Shown: positions 12,691-20,345 of the stretch, piece after piece
How positions within the stretch are numbered: the first letter of the stretch is position 1
Layout of the letters: the number at the start of each line of letters is the position of its first letter
IMG/VR virus record: IMGVR_UViG_3300036652_000884
Location: 1-22,151 of that record
Length of the DNA: 22,151 nt
Strand: one strand, 5' to 3'
DNA from: a virus
Made by a program: the position numbers and the translations under genes
The notes under the pieces: model-generated
The model's input: only the letters and a program-made list of their open reading frames with translations
Database searches by the model: none
What the model was told of the DNA's origin: nothing

Positions 12691-12933
12691 ATGGCTCGAT
12701 TCACTGAGCATCAGGGCGATCCCGCGTGGCTGAAGTCGCAGCGTGAGGCCCAGGCGCGCACCCGCAACACGGCGCGCGTGCACCGGGCCATGCCCTACCC
12801 CACGCAGACGCCCGTCGTGACGCCGACCGCGCCGAGCAACGCGCAGTTCCACGAGGGCGCGAAGTCCAACAGTGGAGCGGCCTTCGTCCTCGGCGTGATC
12901 GCTGGTGCATACCTGCGAGGCCGTCGTGGCTGA
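12691..12933 (+). CDS. Small hypothetical protein with hydrophobic C-terminus
   Basis: The 80-residue protein has one of the best ribosome sites in the window (GGAGGTGAT, 12677-12685). The N-terminal 50 residues are basic and polar, with a Pro/Thr-rich middle (MPYPTQTPVVTPTAPSN). The C-terminus has a short hydrophobic segment (GAAFVLGVIAGAYL) followed by RGRRG, as in a tail-anchored or membrane-touching protein, though 14 residues is short for a spanning helix. Its stop lies inside the start of the next gene. No family recognised. Confidence 0.72.
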   Translation: MARFTEHQGDPAWLKSQREAQARTRNTARVHRAMPYPTQTPVVTPTAPSNAQFHEGAKSNSGAAFVLGVIAGAYLRGRRG

Positions 12934-13234
12934 CCCGATGACGGCCGCAGCTCAGCACGTTTGCTCCGAGCTCACCCCGCTGCTGCGCTCCTACGCGCGC
13001 GAGGCAGGGCTGGAGGCAACCCTCGCCAACAGCCTCAACCTCGTCTGGACCGGTGACACCTTCGAGGCGCACAGCCCGGTCTCGCTCGACACCGCCGAGT
13101 ACGGCAACGGCAAGGGCCCAGCTCCGCGGCCGGTGCACAAGGCCATGACCCGCCTTGAGACCGACGCCGAGAAGCTGCTGACGCAACTTGTCAACGACGT
13201 CGTCGCCCGCCAGGCCCAGGCGGTGAGGTACTAG
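12926..13234 (+). CDS. Putative tail completion / neck protein (HK97 gp10-like position)
   Basis: The start is the GTG at 12926, overlapping the previous stop by 8 nt; an ATG at 12938 is the alternative, and the ATG at 12905 lies further inside the previous gene. The 102-residue protein has an N-terminal helix (AAAQHVCSELTPLLRSYARE), a short strand pair (LNLVWTGDTFEAHSP), an AEYGNGKGPAPRP loop and a long C-terminal helix. This helix, strands, AEYG loop, helix order recalls HK97 gp10-type tail completion proteins. It is directly followed by the tail terminator candidate, with which it may act at the head-tail junction. Family assignment is tentative. Confidence 0.72.
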   Translation: MADPMTAAAQHVCSELTPLLRSYAREAGLEATLANSLNLVWTGDTFEAHSPVSLDTAEYGNGKGPAPRPVHKAMTRLETDAEKLLTQLVNDVVARQAQAVRY

Positions 13235-13861
13235 ATGTTCCTGCTTGAGGAGGACGAGGCGCTCAAGGCGCACCTGTCCGGCATCACCGTGGAGGACGAC
13301 CGCCGTACGGCGCGTCCTGTCGAGGTCTGGTTCGGCCAGCCCGACCTCGAGCTGAAGGCGCGGACGTATCCCTACATCAGCCTCGAGCTCATCGACATCA
13401 ACGAGGCGCGCGAGCGGGTGATGAACGGGCTGCCGATCCTCACCTACATCCCCGACGGCTGGACCGACCCTGGTACCAGCAGTCGTCTGCAGGCCAGCAA
13501 CTTCCCCACGCCGTACGACCTGGACTATCAGGTCACGGTGTGGTCGAGGCACCCGCGGCACGACCGCGAGATCCTGATGAAGCTGCTCGGCCGCAAGCTG
13601 CCGATCCGGTTCGGCCAGCTCCACCTGCTTGAGACCAACCGCACCGTGCGGATGGATCTCTTGGGCGGCCCTCGAGTCGCCGACACCACGGACGAGGCAG
13701 GCAAGCGTCTCTTCCGCAAGGTCTTCACGGCGCGCGTGAGCACCGAGCTGTTCCTGTCTCAGGCGCTCTCGGCTGCTGGCCTCATTCAGTCGGTGGTCAT
13801 CCACACTCCCGACGCCGGCTTGACGCCGGACTTCACCCCCATCGAGGTCACGTTCCCGTGA
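13235..13861 (+). CDS. Putative tail terminator protein
   Basis: The ATG directly follows the previous stop codon, with GGTGAGG (13222-13228) upstream. The 208-residue protein shows an N-terminal helix, a strand pair (ARTYPYISLELIDINEARER), a TPYDLDYQVTVWSRHPRHDREI strand and helix (about 89-110), and a strand-rich end. A mixed alpha/beta protein with a conserved aromatic strand followed by a helix, encoded just before the sheath gene, is the expected position and size for a tail terminator (T4 gp15-like role), which caps the tube and sheath and joins them to the head. The call is by order and fold pattern. Confidence 0.8.
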   Translation: MFLLEEDEALKAHLSGITVEDDRRTARPVEVWFGQPDLELKARTYPYISLELIDINEARERVMNGLPILTYIPDGWTDPGTSSRLQASNFPTPYDLDYQVTVWSRHPRHDREILMKLLGRKLPIRFGQLHLLETNRTVRMDLLGGPRVADTTDEAGKRLFRKVFTARVSTELFLSQALSAAGLIQSVVIHTPDAGLTPDFTPIEVTFP

Positions 13862-13922
13862 TCGCACACCTGGCACTCCACTCGGTCTCCGTCCGCAACC
13901 GCCTCATGGCAGGAGTACCAGC

Positions 13923-15446
13923 ATGGCGACACTGAAGCGCCCCGGCGTCTTCCTCGAAGAGCGTCCTCCGCTCACGATCAACCCGGCCGGCACGGTCGGC
14001 ACCTCGACTGGGGCGCTCGTCGGCGCGGCCACTCGTGGTCCCGTCGTTCCGACCGTGGTGACCAGCTACTCCGGGTTCGCCCGGCTGTTCCACGACGTCT
14101 CCACGGTGGGAGCCTCCGAGCTCTCCTTCCAGGCGTACGGCTTCTTCGCCAACGGCGGGTCGCGGCTGTGGGCTTGGCGTGTGCCCGGTGCGGGCGCGGC
14201 TGCCGCGACTCGCACCCTGACCGACCGCGCAGGCACCCCGCTCGCCACCCTGGTCATCAACGCGGCCAACCCCGGGTCGTGGGGCAACAACATCTACGTC
14301 GACATCACCGACACCCCCGGGTCTGGTGCTCCGGCGACGCAGTTCGACCTCACGGTCTACCTCAACGGCATCACGACGTCCTACATCGTGGAGCGGTTCA
14401 GCGGGCTGACGATGGACCCGACGCAGCCCAACTACGTCCTGACCGTCATCAACAACGCACAGGGCGGGTCGGCGTACATCAATGTCGCCCAGCCCGCCAC
14501 GCCGTCGGTCACGGCCGCGCCGAACAACCTGCCTGCGGTGCAGGCCGGTCGTCAGCTCACCAACGGCCTGGATGGCGCGGCTCCGGTCGACGCTGACTTC
14601 GGCAACGCGATCCAGCTCCTCGACAACGTCTCGGAGGCCGTCAACCTGGGCGTGCCGGGCGCGACCCCGGCGCAGCAGAGCCTGGCGATCTCCTACGGGC
14701 AGAACCGTGGCGATGTCTTCACGGTCTGCGAGCTGCCGACGACGATCACCACCTCGGCGGCGGCCATCACCGCAGCCAGCGGCCTGACGCCCTCGTCGTA
14801 CGGTGCGGTCTACTGGCCGCCCGTCATCGCCGCCAACCCGGCCTCGACGGTCTCGGGGGCAACCCGCATCCAGAACTCGACCGGCGCGATCCTGGGTCTC
14901 ATCGCCCTGACCGACGCCACCCGTGGCATCCAGAAGGCTCCGGCCGGGCTGCAGGCCCGCATTGCTGGTGCACTGGCCCCGGCGGTCAACCTCGTCAGCA
15001 CCGACCTCGACGACCTCAACGTCGCCCAGGTCAACGCCATCCGGCAGCTCCCGGGCAGTGGCGTCGTGGTCATGGGTGCGCGCACCCTGCAGACGGGCGC
15101 GAGCACGCGCTACGTCCCGATCCGGCGCTCGCTGATCTACGTCAAGAGCAACGTCATCAACCTCACCCAGTTCGCGATCTTCGAGCCCAACACCACGCAG
15201 ACGCGGCAGCGCGTCCAGACGGTGCTCGACACCTTCCTGGCGTCGTGCTGGGCGTCTGGTCTGCTCAAGGGCAACAGCCCGAGCCAGGCGTACTACATCG
15301 TCTGCGACAGCACGAACAACACGACGCAGTCGATCTCGCAGGGCGTCATCAACGTCGAGGTGGGCGTCAGCCTCATCACGCCGGCTGAGTTCATTGTCAT
15401 CAAGGTCGGCCAGTTCGAGGCCGGCACGACCGTCACCGGAGGGTGA
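13923..15446 (+). CDS. Tail sheath protein
   Basis: The 507-residue protein is a clear contractile tail sheath protein. It begins with the typical KRPGVFLEERPPLTINPAGT arm, followed by GALVGAATRGP (26-36) and a strand and helix segment leading to YGFFANGGSRLWAWRV. The centre carries an inserted beta domain and the C-terminal part has ARTLQTGASTRYVPIRRSLIYVKSNV (about 381-406), the conserved core that interlocks neighbouring subunits, and ends in a strand that completes the network (AEFIVIKVGQFEAGTTV). The sheath contracts to drive the tube through the host envelope. The start is supported by AGGAG (13911-13915). Its neighbours are tail terminator and tube, in classic order. Confidence 0.95.
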   Translation: MATLKRPGVFLEERPPLTINPAGTVGTSTGALVGAATRGPVVPTVVTSYSGFARLFHDVSTVGASELSFQAYGFFANGGSRLWAWRVPGAGAAAATRTLTDRAGTPLATLVINAANPGSWGNNIYVDITDTPGSGAPATQFDLTVYLNGITTSYIVERFSGLTMDPTQPNYVLTVINNAQGGSAYINVAQPATPSVTAAPNNLPAVQAGRQLTNGLDGAAPVDADFGNAIQLLDNVSEAVNLGVPGATPAQQSLAISYGQNRGDVFTVCELPTTITTSAAAITAASGLTPSSYGAVYWPPVIAANPASTVSGATRIQNSTGAILGLIALTDATRGIQKAPAGLQARIAGALAPAVNLVSTDLDDLNVAQVNAIRQLPGSGVVVMGARTLQTGASTRYVPIRRSLIYVKSNVINLTQFAIFEPNTTQTRQRVQTVLDTFLASCWASGLLKGNSPSQAYYIVCDSTNNTTQSISQGVINVEVGVSLITPAEFIVIKVGQFEAGTTVTGG

Positions 15447-15454
15447 GGTAGGCC

Positions 15455-16186
15455 ATGGCTACATACGACAACAACCAGGGCGGCGCGTCCTACTCGGGCG
15501 CGCAGATCAACCCGGGGGCGACCGCATCACAGGGGTACGCCGCCCAGCCCGCGCCGTACCTCCAGGCGGGAAGCCACAATCTCACCGACCCGCTGAGGAA
15601 CTTCAAGTTCCTGGTGACGATCAACCACGACCCCGGCAACAGCGTCGGCGGCCAACTCTCGCAGGGCATCGGCTTCATGTCGGTGTCCGGCCTGGCCGCC
15701 ACCACGGAGTCCATCCCGTACCGCGAGGGCGGGATGAACACCACGGTGCACCAGCTCCCCGGCCAGACGAGCTTCTCGCCGATCACGCTGCAGCGCGGTG
15801 TGACGGTGGGCGGCAACTCGAAGGGCGCGTGGACGTGGTTCCGCCAGCTCTTCGACGTCGTCGGCGGCCAGGGCACAGGCCCGGGCAACCACCCGGCCGG
15901 CAACCAGTTCCGGTGCAACGTCGACATCGACGTGCTCGATCACCCGATCACCAACATGGAGGAGTCCGACGGGGGCCTCATCACCCCCGTCAAGCTCCGC
16001 GTCCATGTCCTGAACGCGTGGATCACGAGCTTCTCCCTGTCCGACCTCAACGCTGGCGACAACGCCGTCATGGTCGAGCAGATGACGCTCGTCCACGAGG
16101 GCTTCATGGTCGCCTACGCCAGCGGTGCGCCGTACAGCACGGCCCCGCGCATCAACGGCGTCGTCGAGCAGGCCGCCGCGTTCTAG
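15455..16186 (+). CDS. Tail tube protein (T4 gp19-like)
   Basis: The 243-residue protein starts 8 nt after the sheath stop behind GGAGGGTGAGGTAGG. It has a Gly/Ala-rich arm of about 45 residues, longer than usual for the family, then a core typical of the gp19 tube family: FKFLVTINHD (51-60), GFMSVSGLAATTESIPYREGG, the THVxxLPGxxxxxPITLxRG-like strand (HQLPGQTSFSPITLQRG), a WTWFRQLFD helix and a C-terminal part ending in LVHEGF. Subunits stack into the hollow tube through which DNA passes. The position directly after the sheath agrees. The tube is ejected on contraction. Confidence 0.93.
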   Translation: MATYDNNQGGASYSGAQINPGATASQGYAAQPAPYLQAGSHNLTDPLRNFKFLVTINHDPGNSVGGQLSQGIGFMSVSGLAATTESIPYREGGMNTTVHQLPGQTSFSPITLQRGVTVGGNSKGAWTWFRQLFDVVGGQGTGPGNHPAGNQFRCNVDIDVLDHPITNMEESDGGLITPVKLRVHVLNAWITSFSLSDLNAGDNAVMVEQMTLVHEGFMVAYASGAPYSTAPRINGVVEQAAAF

Positions 16187-16210
16187 CCCGCTCCACTGGC
16201 CCACTACCTA

Positions 16211-16215
16211 GAGGA
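16211..16215 (+). promoter_or_regulatory. Ribosome binding site fixing the GTG start of the chaperone gene
   Basis: GAGGA lies 6 nt before GTG at 16222 and 15 nt before the in-frame ATG at 16231, so the GTG is preferred. Confidence 0.6.
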
Positions 16216-16221
16216 CTACTC

Positions 16222-17061
16222 GTGACACAGATGATCGACGCCGGGGTCAACCCGGCGCAGGCCAACGCCATGCTCGCCGCGGCGGTGGCAGAGACTCCGG
16301 TCCCTGCCGCCGCTGCGGCGATGCCCACCATCGAGCCGCCGCCGGACACCACGGTCACGCTCATCGCAGGGATCATCGATCCGCTGGCCGGCACGATGGA
16401 GAAGGAAGCCGTTGTGCGCGAGCTCAACGGTGCGGACGAGGAGTTGCTGTCCTCGCCCAACGTCATGCGCTCGACGGCCAAGTACCTGCAGGCCATCGTC
16501 GGCCGCGGCACCCTCACCATCGGCGGCCGCAAGCCGTCGAACGAGGAGTACGACGGACTGCTCATCGGCGACCGTGAGCTGCTGCTCATGGGCATCCGGC
16601 GGGTGACGTACGGCGACGACCTTGAGCTCGTCACGCAGTGCTCGCACTGCCTGCACGTCGACCCGCACTACGTCTTCAAGCTCTCCTCGGTGGAGGTCCG
16701 GCCGCTGCAGGATCCGGCCGACGCCATCTCGGGCTTCGACGTCGAGCTCCCCAGTGGTGCAGTGGCTCGCGCCGTCCTGCCTCGGGCCGCTGACCAGGAC
16801 GCGCTCCTGACCAGCGACACCGAGAACCCGGGTGAGATCAACACGCTGATGCTCGCCAAGTGCGTGCAGAAGATCAACGGCCAGCTCCTCTTCAATGAGG
16901 GACCGCTGCGTGCCATGTCGATCCGTGACCGGCGCGCTCTGCTGCTGGCCCTGAACGACCGGACCCCTGGTCCCCGGCTCGGAGAGGCCAAGCGCGTCTG
17001 CAACGCGTGTGACAAGGAGTTCGACCTGCAGATCGGCCTTCTCGACCTGTTTCGCGCCTGA
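16222..17061 (+). CDS. Tail assembly chaperone, T4 gp26/baseplate-type (upstream frame)
   Basis: Translation from GTG 16222 gives 279 residues; the much longer open frame back to 15394 runs under the tube gene and is not coding. After an Ala/Pro-rich N-terminus, the protein has the pattern of the T4_baseplate (gp26-like) family: a ELLSSPNVMRSTAKYLQAIV helix, GDRELLLMGIRRVTYGDD, a CSHC knuckle (C140/C143), strands to about 200, and a C-terminal CNACDKEFDLQIGLLDLF with C260/C263. The two CxxC pairs probably bind one zinc. In phages with this gene order the protein coats the tape measure during tail assembly and is often extended by ribosomal frameshifting. Here the frame after the stop holds a fitting C-terminal domain, and the only TTT Phe codon of the gene is at 17050-17052, just before the stop. 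Confidence 0.85.
   Translation: MTQMIDAGVNPAQANAMLAAAVAETPVPAAAAAMPTIEPPPDTTVTLIAGIIDPLAGTMEKEAVVRELNGADEELLSSPNVMRSTAKYLQAIVGRGTLTIGGRKPSNEEYDGLLIGDRELLLMGIRRVTYGDDLELVTQCSHCLHVDPHYVFKLSSVEVRPLQDPADAISGFDVELPSGAVARAVLPRAADQDALLTSDTENPGEINTLMLAKCVQKINGQLLFNEGPLRAMSIRDRRALLLALNDRTPGPRLGEAKRVCNACDKEFDLQIGLLDLFRA
17050..17053 (+). promoter_or_regulatory. Candidate +1 programmed frameshift site (TTTC)
   Basis: The frame reads CTG TTT CGC GCC TGA. A +1 slip of the Phe tRNA from TTT (17050-17052) to TTC (17051-17053) would join the upstream frame to the downstream one as ...LLDLFAPDKGG... The other four Phe codons in the gene are all TTC, so TTT here is unusual in a GC-rich gene. Known +1 sites such as that of prfB also re-pair on overlapping U-rich codons. 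Confidence 0.5.
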
Positions 17062-17218
17062 CAAGGGCGGCTTGACGCTGTACCCAGAGGTGTTCGCGCA
17101 GTACGGCCTACTCACACGGTCCAACCCCGGCTGGAGCATGACGGAGATACGGGATCTGGCGGTACGCGAGCGCCACCACTGGCTCCGTACGGCGCTCGCT
17201 CGTGGCATGAAGGGGTAG
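17054..17218 (+). CDS. Tail assembly chaperone C-terminal extension (downstream frame, probably by +1 frameshift)
   Basis: This short frame encodes APDKGGLTLYPEVFAQYGLL and then about 35 more residues ending in a helix with GWSMTEIRDLAVRERHHWL and a basic ARGMKG tail. The pattern of a short helix, then G-W-S-x-x-E-I-x-x-L-x-V-R-E-R, is typical of the second domain of phage tail assembly chaperones. It has no good start of its own: ATG 17009 lies in the upstream gene out of frame with it and without a ribosome site, and only a TTG (17072) after AAGGG would serve otherwise. It therefore most likely is made as a fusion to the 16222-17061 product through the TTTC site. The tape measure gene starts 5 nt after its stop. 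As a separate small protein it would be unusual. Confidence 0.72.
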   Translation, partial: APDKGGLTLYPEVFAQYGLLTRSNPGWSMTEIRDLAVRERHHWLRTALARGMKG

Positions 17219-17222
17219 GACA

Positions 17223-20200
17223 GTGGCAGAGCCGACTGGTTGGGCGGGGTCCCCCATGGGGGGCAACCCGGGTCGCCGCGCGTCCGAGGCTGCTGCGGGT
17301 GACCTGAAGAAGCTGGTTGACCTGTCCGCTCAGTTCGAGAAGAACATGGGCAAGGCTGCGGACCACGCGGAGAAGACCAGCCGCGTCGCCAGCCGTCGCG
17401 CCTCCATCCCCAGTATGGAGCAGATTGGTGCCGGCGGCGGCCGGGCCAACCCACTCATCGGTGGCGGCGCGAGCATGCCGGTGCTGCCTGGCCGCACCGG
17501 CCGTGACATCGCGGCGGCCGCGTACGCCCGGGGCGCTCCGGCCGGAATGGCCTCTCCGGTGGCGTCCTCCAACGGCGGCGGCGCACGCATGCCGATGACC
17601 CCTGGCAGTGGTACCGCCGGGATGATCCCGGGCCTGGGTGGAGTCGACTCGGCCGGGGAGATCCCGAGCGGAAGTGTCCCGAGTTTCGGCGAGATGTTCG
17701 GCGGCGTGGGGCGTGCGGTCGGCGGGTTCGCGCTCGGTGCAGCAGCGTCGGCCTTCACCGGCCTCACCTCTGCCGGAGCGGTGTCGTCGTTCCGCAGCGC
17801 CGACTACCTGGCGAACCGCGCCGCGCTGGCGAGCGGTGGCTCGTACAACAAGCAGGGCGCGGCCAACAACCTGCTGGGGTGGGCGCAGAACTCCTTCCGC
17901 AACGACGCCGAGCGCAATGCGTTCGTCATGCCGCTGCTGCGGGGGGGAGGCCAGGCTGGGAGCGCCCAGTTCAACACCGTCGCCGCGGCCTCCCGGGGTA
18001 TCGCCCAGCGCGATCCGATGGCCGCCGCGACGGCCAGCCAGGTACAGCTCGGGCTGGGCACAGCGCAGATGTTCAACACCGCCCGCATGATGGGCATCCA
18101 GACCCTCGACCCCGGCGGCGCACCTCGCTCGCTGGGCAACATCGTGCAGCAGTTGAGCGCGATGATGTCGACCGGGGAGAAGAACCCCAATGCCGTCCCC
18201 AGCGCGGCCCGTGTGGGGGATACCTTCGTCTACGGTCGCGGCCGGATGCGTATCCAGCTACAGAAGATGGGGATGAGCGAAGACCAGATCAACGCCGCTC
18301 AGACCTACATGCAGAACAGCAGCAAGGCCGGCAAGTGGCTGCCCGACACCGTCCCGGGCAAGGCTGGCGACACGATGCTCGGCGCGGATCAGGGCGCGGC
18401 CAGTGGCAAGACGGATGCGCTTACCGCCGCGCTGAAGCAGTACTCCGACGGGTACATCACGGCGCAGAAGGCGATCACGTCGGGGATGGTCGACCTCGCC
18501 AACACCATCAAGGCGATGCCGGATGGGATCAAGGAGGCGCTGTTCGGCACCGCGGGCGCGGGTGGCGCGGCCAAGCACGGTGGCGGCCTGCCAAGCGGGA
18601 CGGGGACTGCTGCCCTCGCGGGTGGAGCACTCGTGGCTAAAAGAGTCTGGTCTGCCGTCAAGGGCACTGGCAGCAAGGTGGCTGAGGAAGGCGCTCCCGT
18701 CGTAGAAGGGGCGGGTGGACTCCTCGGCAAGGTAGGCCGGGTCGGAGGTGACGCGCTCGGCCTTCTTGGCGCTGCAGAGAGTCTGATCGGTGCTGGCCGG
18801 GACATCAACTACGGGGTCCATCACGGGGGCCGCCCGCCTAAGCCGAAGGGTGCTTGGTGGCAGTTCTGGAAGGGCAACGACTACGGCGATGGCCCCGGCC
18901 GCGTTGCCATCGGCAGCTCGACCTACCCCGGCGTCGTGGGCGGCTCCTTCCGAGGCAAGGAGTGGGGCGACGGCCCCGGATCGGCGAACGCGCAGGCCGA
19001 CGCCGCCAAGGCCCGAGGTGGTGAGACCTTCGGCATCCTCGAGGAGTTGATGAAGGGCTTCCCGGGCGGGGCCAAGGTCTCTTCCACTGTTCGGCACGGC
19101 CAGAGCGGCGTCACCGTCAGCGGCAATGTCTCCTACCACGCGACCGGCAACGCGGTCGACTTCACCGCTAACACTCCGGGCGTGGACTCCCCCCAGCTCC
19201 TGGCGATCAACAAGTACCTCGCGCAGTTCGCGCCCGGGCTCAACGAGCTCATCTACGCCGGGCCCGGGGCGACGCTCATCAAGGACGGCCGTCAGGTCAG
19301 CTCGTCGTTCTACGGCAAGGACGTGATGGACATCCACCACAACCACGTCCACGTCGCGGCCACCGCCGGCATGCTCAAGAATCTCAAGAGCAAGGGCAAG
19401 GGGAAGGGCTTCTTCAGCCGGATGCTCGGCGGCATTGAGAGCCTGGCCTCCTCGGCCGTCTCTGGTATCGAGCACCTCTTTGGCGGCGGGAAGGCCAAGC
19501 CCTCGACCAAGAGCGGCTCAGGGCCTACCTCGCGCGGCGGCAGCAGTTCACTGGGCGTGAACCTGCTCCGGGCCGCTGCAACAGGCAGCATGAGCCAGGC
19601 CGGACTGATCGACCAGCTCCTGCACAACCTCGGCCCTGCCTTCGGCACCTCGATGGGGTCGCACCGTACCGTCGTCGACCCCACCGAGGCGGCGACATCG
19701 GCAGGCTCGTCGACGGCTCGGGTCGGGGGCCCCGCCCCCAAGGCGACCGGCGGCCACTACGACATCCACCAGCTCGCGCAGCTCGCGCGCTCGGTGGGTT
19801 TCCGCGGCGAGCACCTCGTCGACGCTGTGTCGGTGGCGCTGGCCGAGTCCGGCGGGTACATCACCGAGGTCAGCCAGCCCAATGCCGACCAGTGGGGCAG
19901 CCGCGACAAGGGACTCTGGCAGATCAACGACCACTGGCACAGCGAGGTCAAGGACCCGCTCGACCCGTTGGCGAACGCCCGGGCCGCCTTCAGGATCAGC
20001 GATGGCGGGGCCAACTGGGGTCCGTGGTCTACCTGGCACAACGGCTCAGCGGCCAAGGAGCGCCCGACTGTCACGAAGGGGCTGTCCAAGGCCGAGATCG
20101 GCGACGGCCCCGGCCGCGCCATGTCGCAGACTGCAGACGTCCCGACGCCGATGGCGCACACCGGAGGCGGTGTCTCGGGCGGAAACATCAACCTGCACTC

Positions 20201-20345
20201 GCGCGGCGGATCGAGCGTCCGCATCGGCAAGGTCGAGGTGCACCTGACGACCCAGCAGGTTAGCCAGGCAGAGGCCAAGCGGATCGGGAAGATGGTGGTC
20301 GACGAGATCGCGACACAGGCACGCATGAGGGAGATGAGTCACTGA
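17223..20345 (+). CDS. Tape measure protein with M15-like peptidase and transglycosylase domains
   Basis: The GTG start is placed by AAGGGGTAGGA upstream. The 1040-residue protein starts with a charged helix (26-60), a Gly/Ala/Met-rich region (60-165), a hydrophobic stretch (about 163-195) and helical tape sequence to about 510. Residues about 600-715 carry SYHATGNAVDFT (H639, D646) and HHNHVHVA (H708, H710), the metal-ligand pattern of M15-type peptidoglycan peptidases. Residues 845-942 resemble a lysozyme-like transglycosylase (catalytic Glu875 in ALAESGG, then GLWQIN). The tape measure sets tail length and these domains would open the cell wall as the tip enters. A GDGPG motif recurs at residues 555, 582 and 960, flanking the domains. 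The gene overlaps the next by one nt. With nearly half the chain enzymatic, the length-measuring helical part is short for a 1040-residue tape. Confidence 0.92.
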   Translation: MAEPTGWAGSPMGGNPGRRASEAAAGDLKKLVDLSAQFEKNMGKAADHAEKTSRVASRRASIPSMEQIGAGGGRANPLIGGGASMPVLPGRTGRDIAAAAYARGAPAGMASPVASSNGGGARMPMTPGSGTAGMIPGLGGVDSAGEIPSGSVPSFGEMFGGVGRAVGGFALGAAASAFTGLTSAGAVSSFRSADYLANRAALASGGSYNKQGAANNLLGWAQNSFRNDAERNAFVMPLLRGGGQAGSAQFNTVAAASRGIAQRDPMAAATASQVQLGLGTAQMFNTARMMGIQTLDPGGAPRSLGNIVQQLSAMMSTGEKNPNAVPSAARVGDTFVYGRGRMRIQLQKMGMSEDQINAAQTYMQNSSKAGKWLPDTVPGKAGDTMLGADQGAASGKTDALTAALKQYSDGYITAQKAITSGMVDLANTIKAMPDGIKEALFGTAGAGGAAKHGGGLPSGTGTAALAGGALVAKRVWSAVKGTGSKVAEEGAPVVEGAGGLLGKVGRVGGDALGLLGAAESLIGAGRDINYGVHHGGRPPKPKGAWWQFWKGNDYGDGPGRVAIGSSTYPGVVGGSFRGKEWGDGPGSANAQADAAKARGGETFGILEELMKGFPGGAKVSSTVRHGQSGVTVSGNVSYHATGNAVDFTANTPGVDSPQLLAINKYLAQFAPGLNELIYAGPGATLIKDGRQVSSSFYGKDVMDIHHNHVHVAATAGMLKNLKSKGKGKGFFSRMLGGIESLASSAVSGIEHLFGGGKAKPSTKSGSGPTSRGGSSSLGVNLLRAAATGSMSQAGLIDQLLHNLGPAFGTSMGSHRTVVDPTEAATSAGSSTARVGGPAPKATGGHYDIHQLAQLARSVGFRGEHLVDAVSVALAESGGYITEVSQPNADQWGSRDKGLWQINDHWHSEVKDPLDPLANARAAFRISDGGANWGPWSTWHNGSAAKERPTVTKGLSKAEIGDGPGRAMSQTADVPTPMAHTGGGVSGGNINLHSRGGSSVRIGKVEVHLTTQQVSQAEAKRIGKMVVDEIATQARMREMSH

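Noticed and set aside
12701-13876. Antisense 391-codon open frame over the neck/terminator genes
   Set aside because: Compositionally biased, no domain, and it would conflict with three well-spaced + strand genes.
13877-13887. Further copy of the intergenic motif before the sheath gene
   Set aside because: CCACTCGGTC matches the downstream block, but no CAGACA-like block lies 17-18 nt upstream.
15394-16221. Upstream extension of the chaperone frame under the tube gene
   Set aside because: Pro/Arg/Gly-rich shadow; GAGGA and GTG at 16211-16224 give a better start.
17009-17053. Independent small gene starting at ATG 17009
   Set aside because: No ribosome site; its first 15 residues are an out-of-frame reading of the chaperone's conserved C-terminus.
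18258-19475. Antisense 405-codon open frame under the tape measure
   Set aside because: The + strand has clear enzymatic motifs in this interval; the antisense reading shows none.
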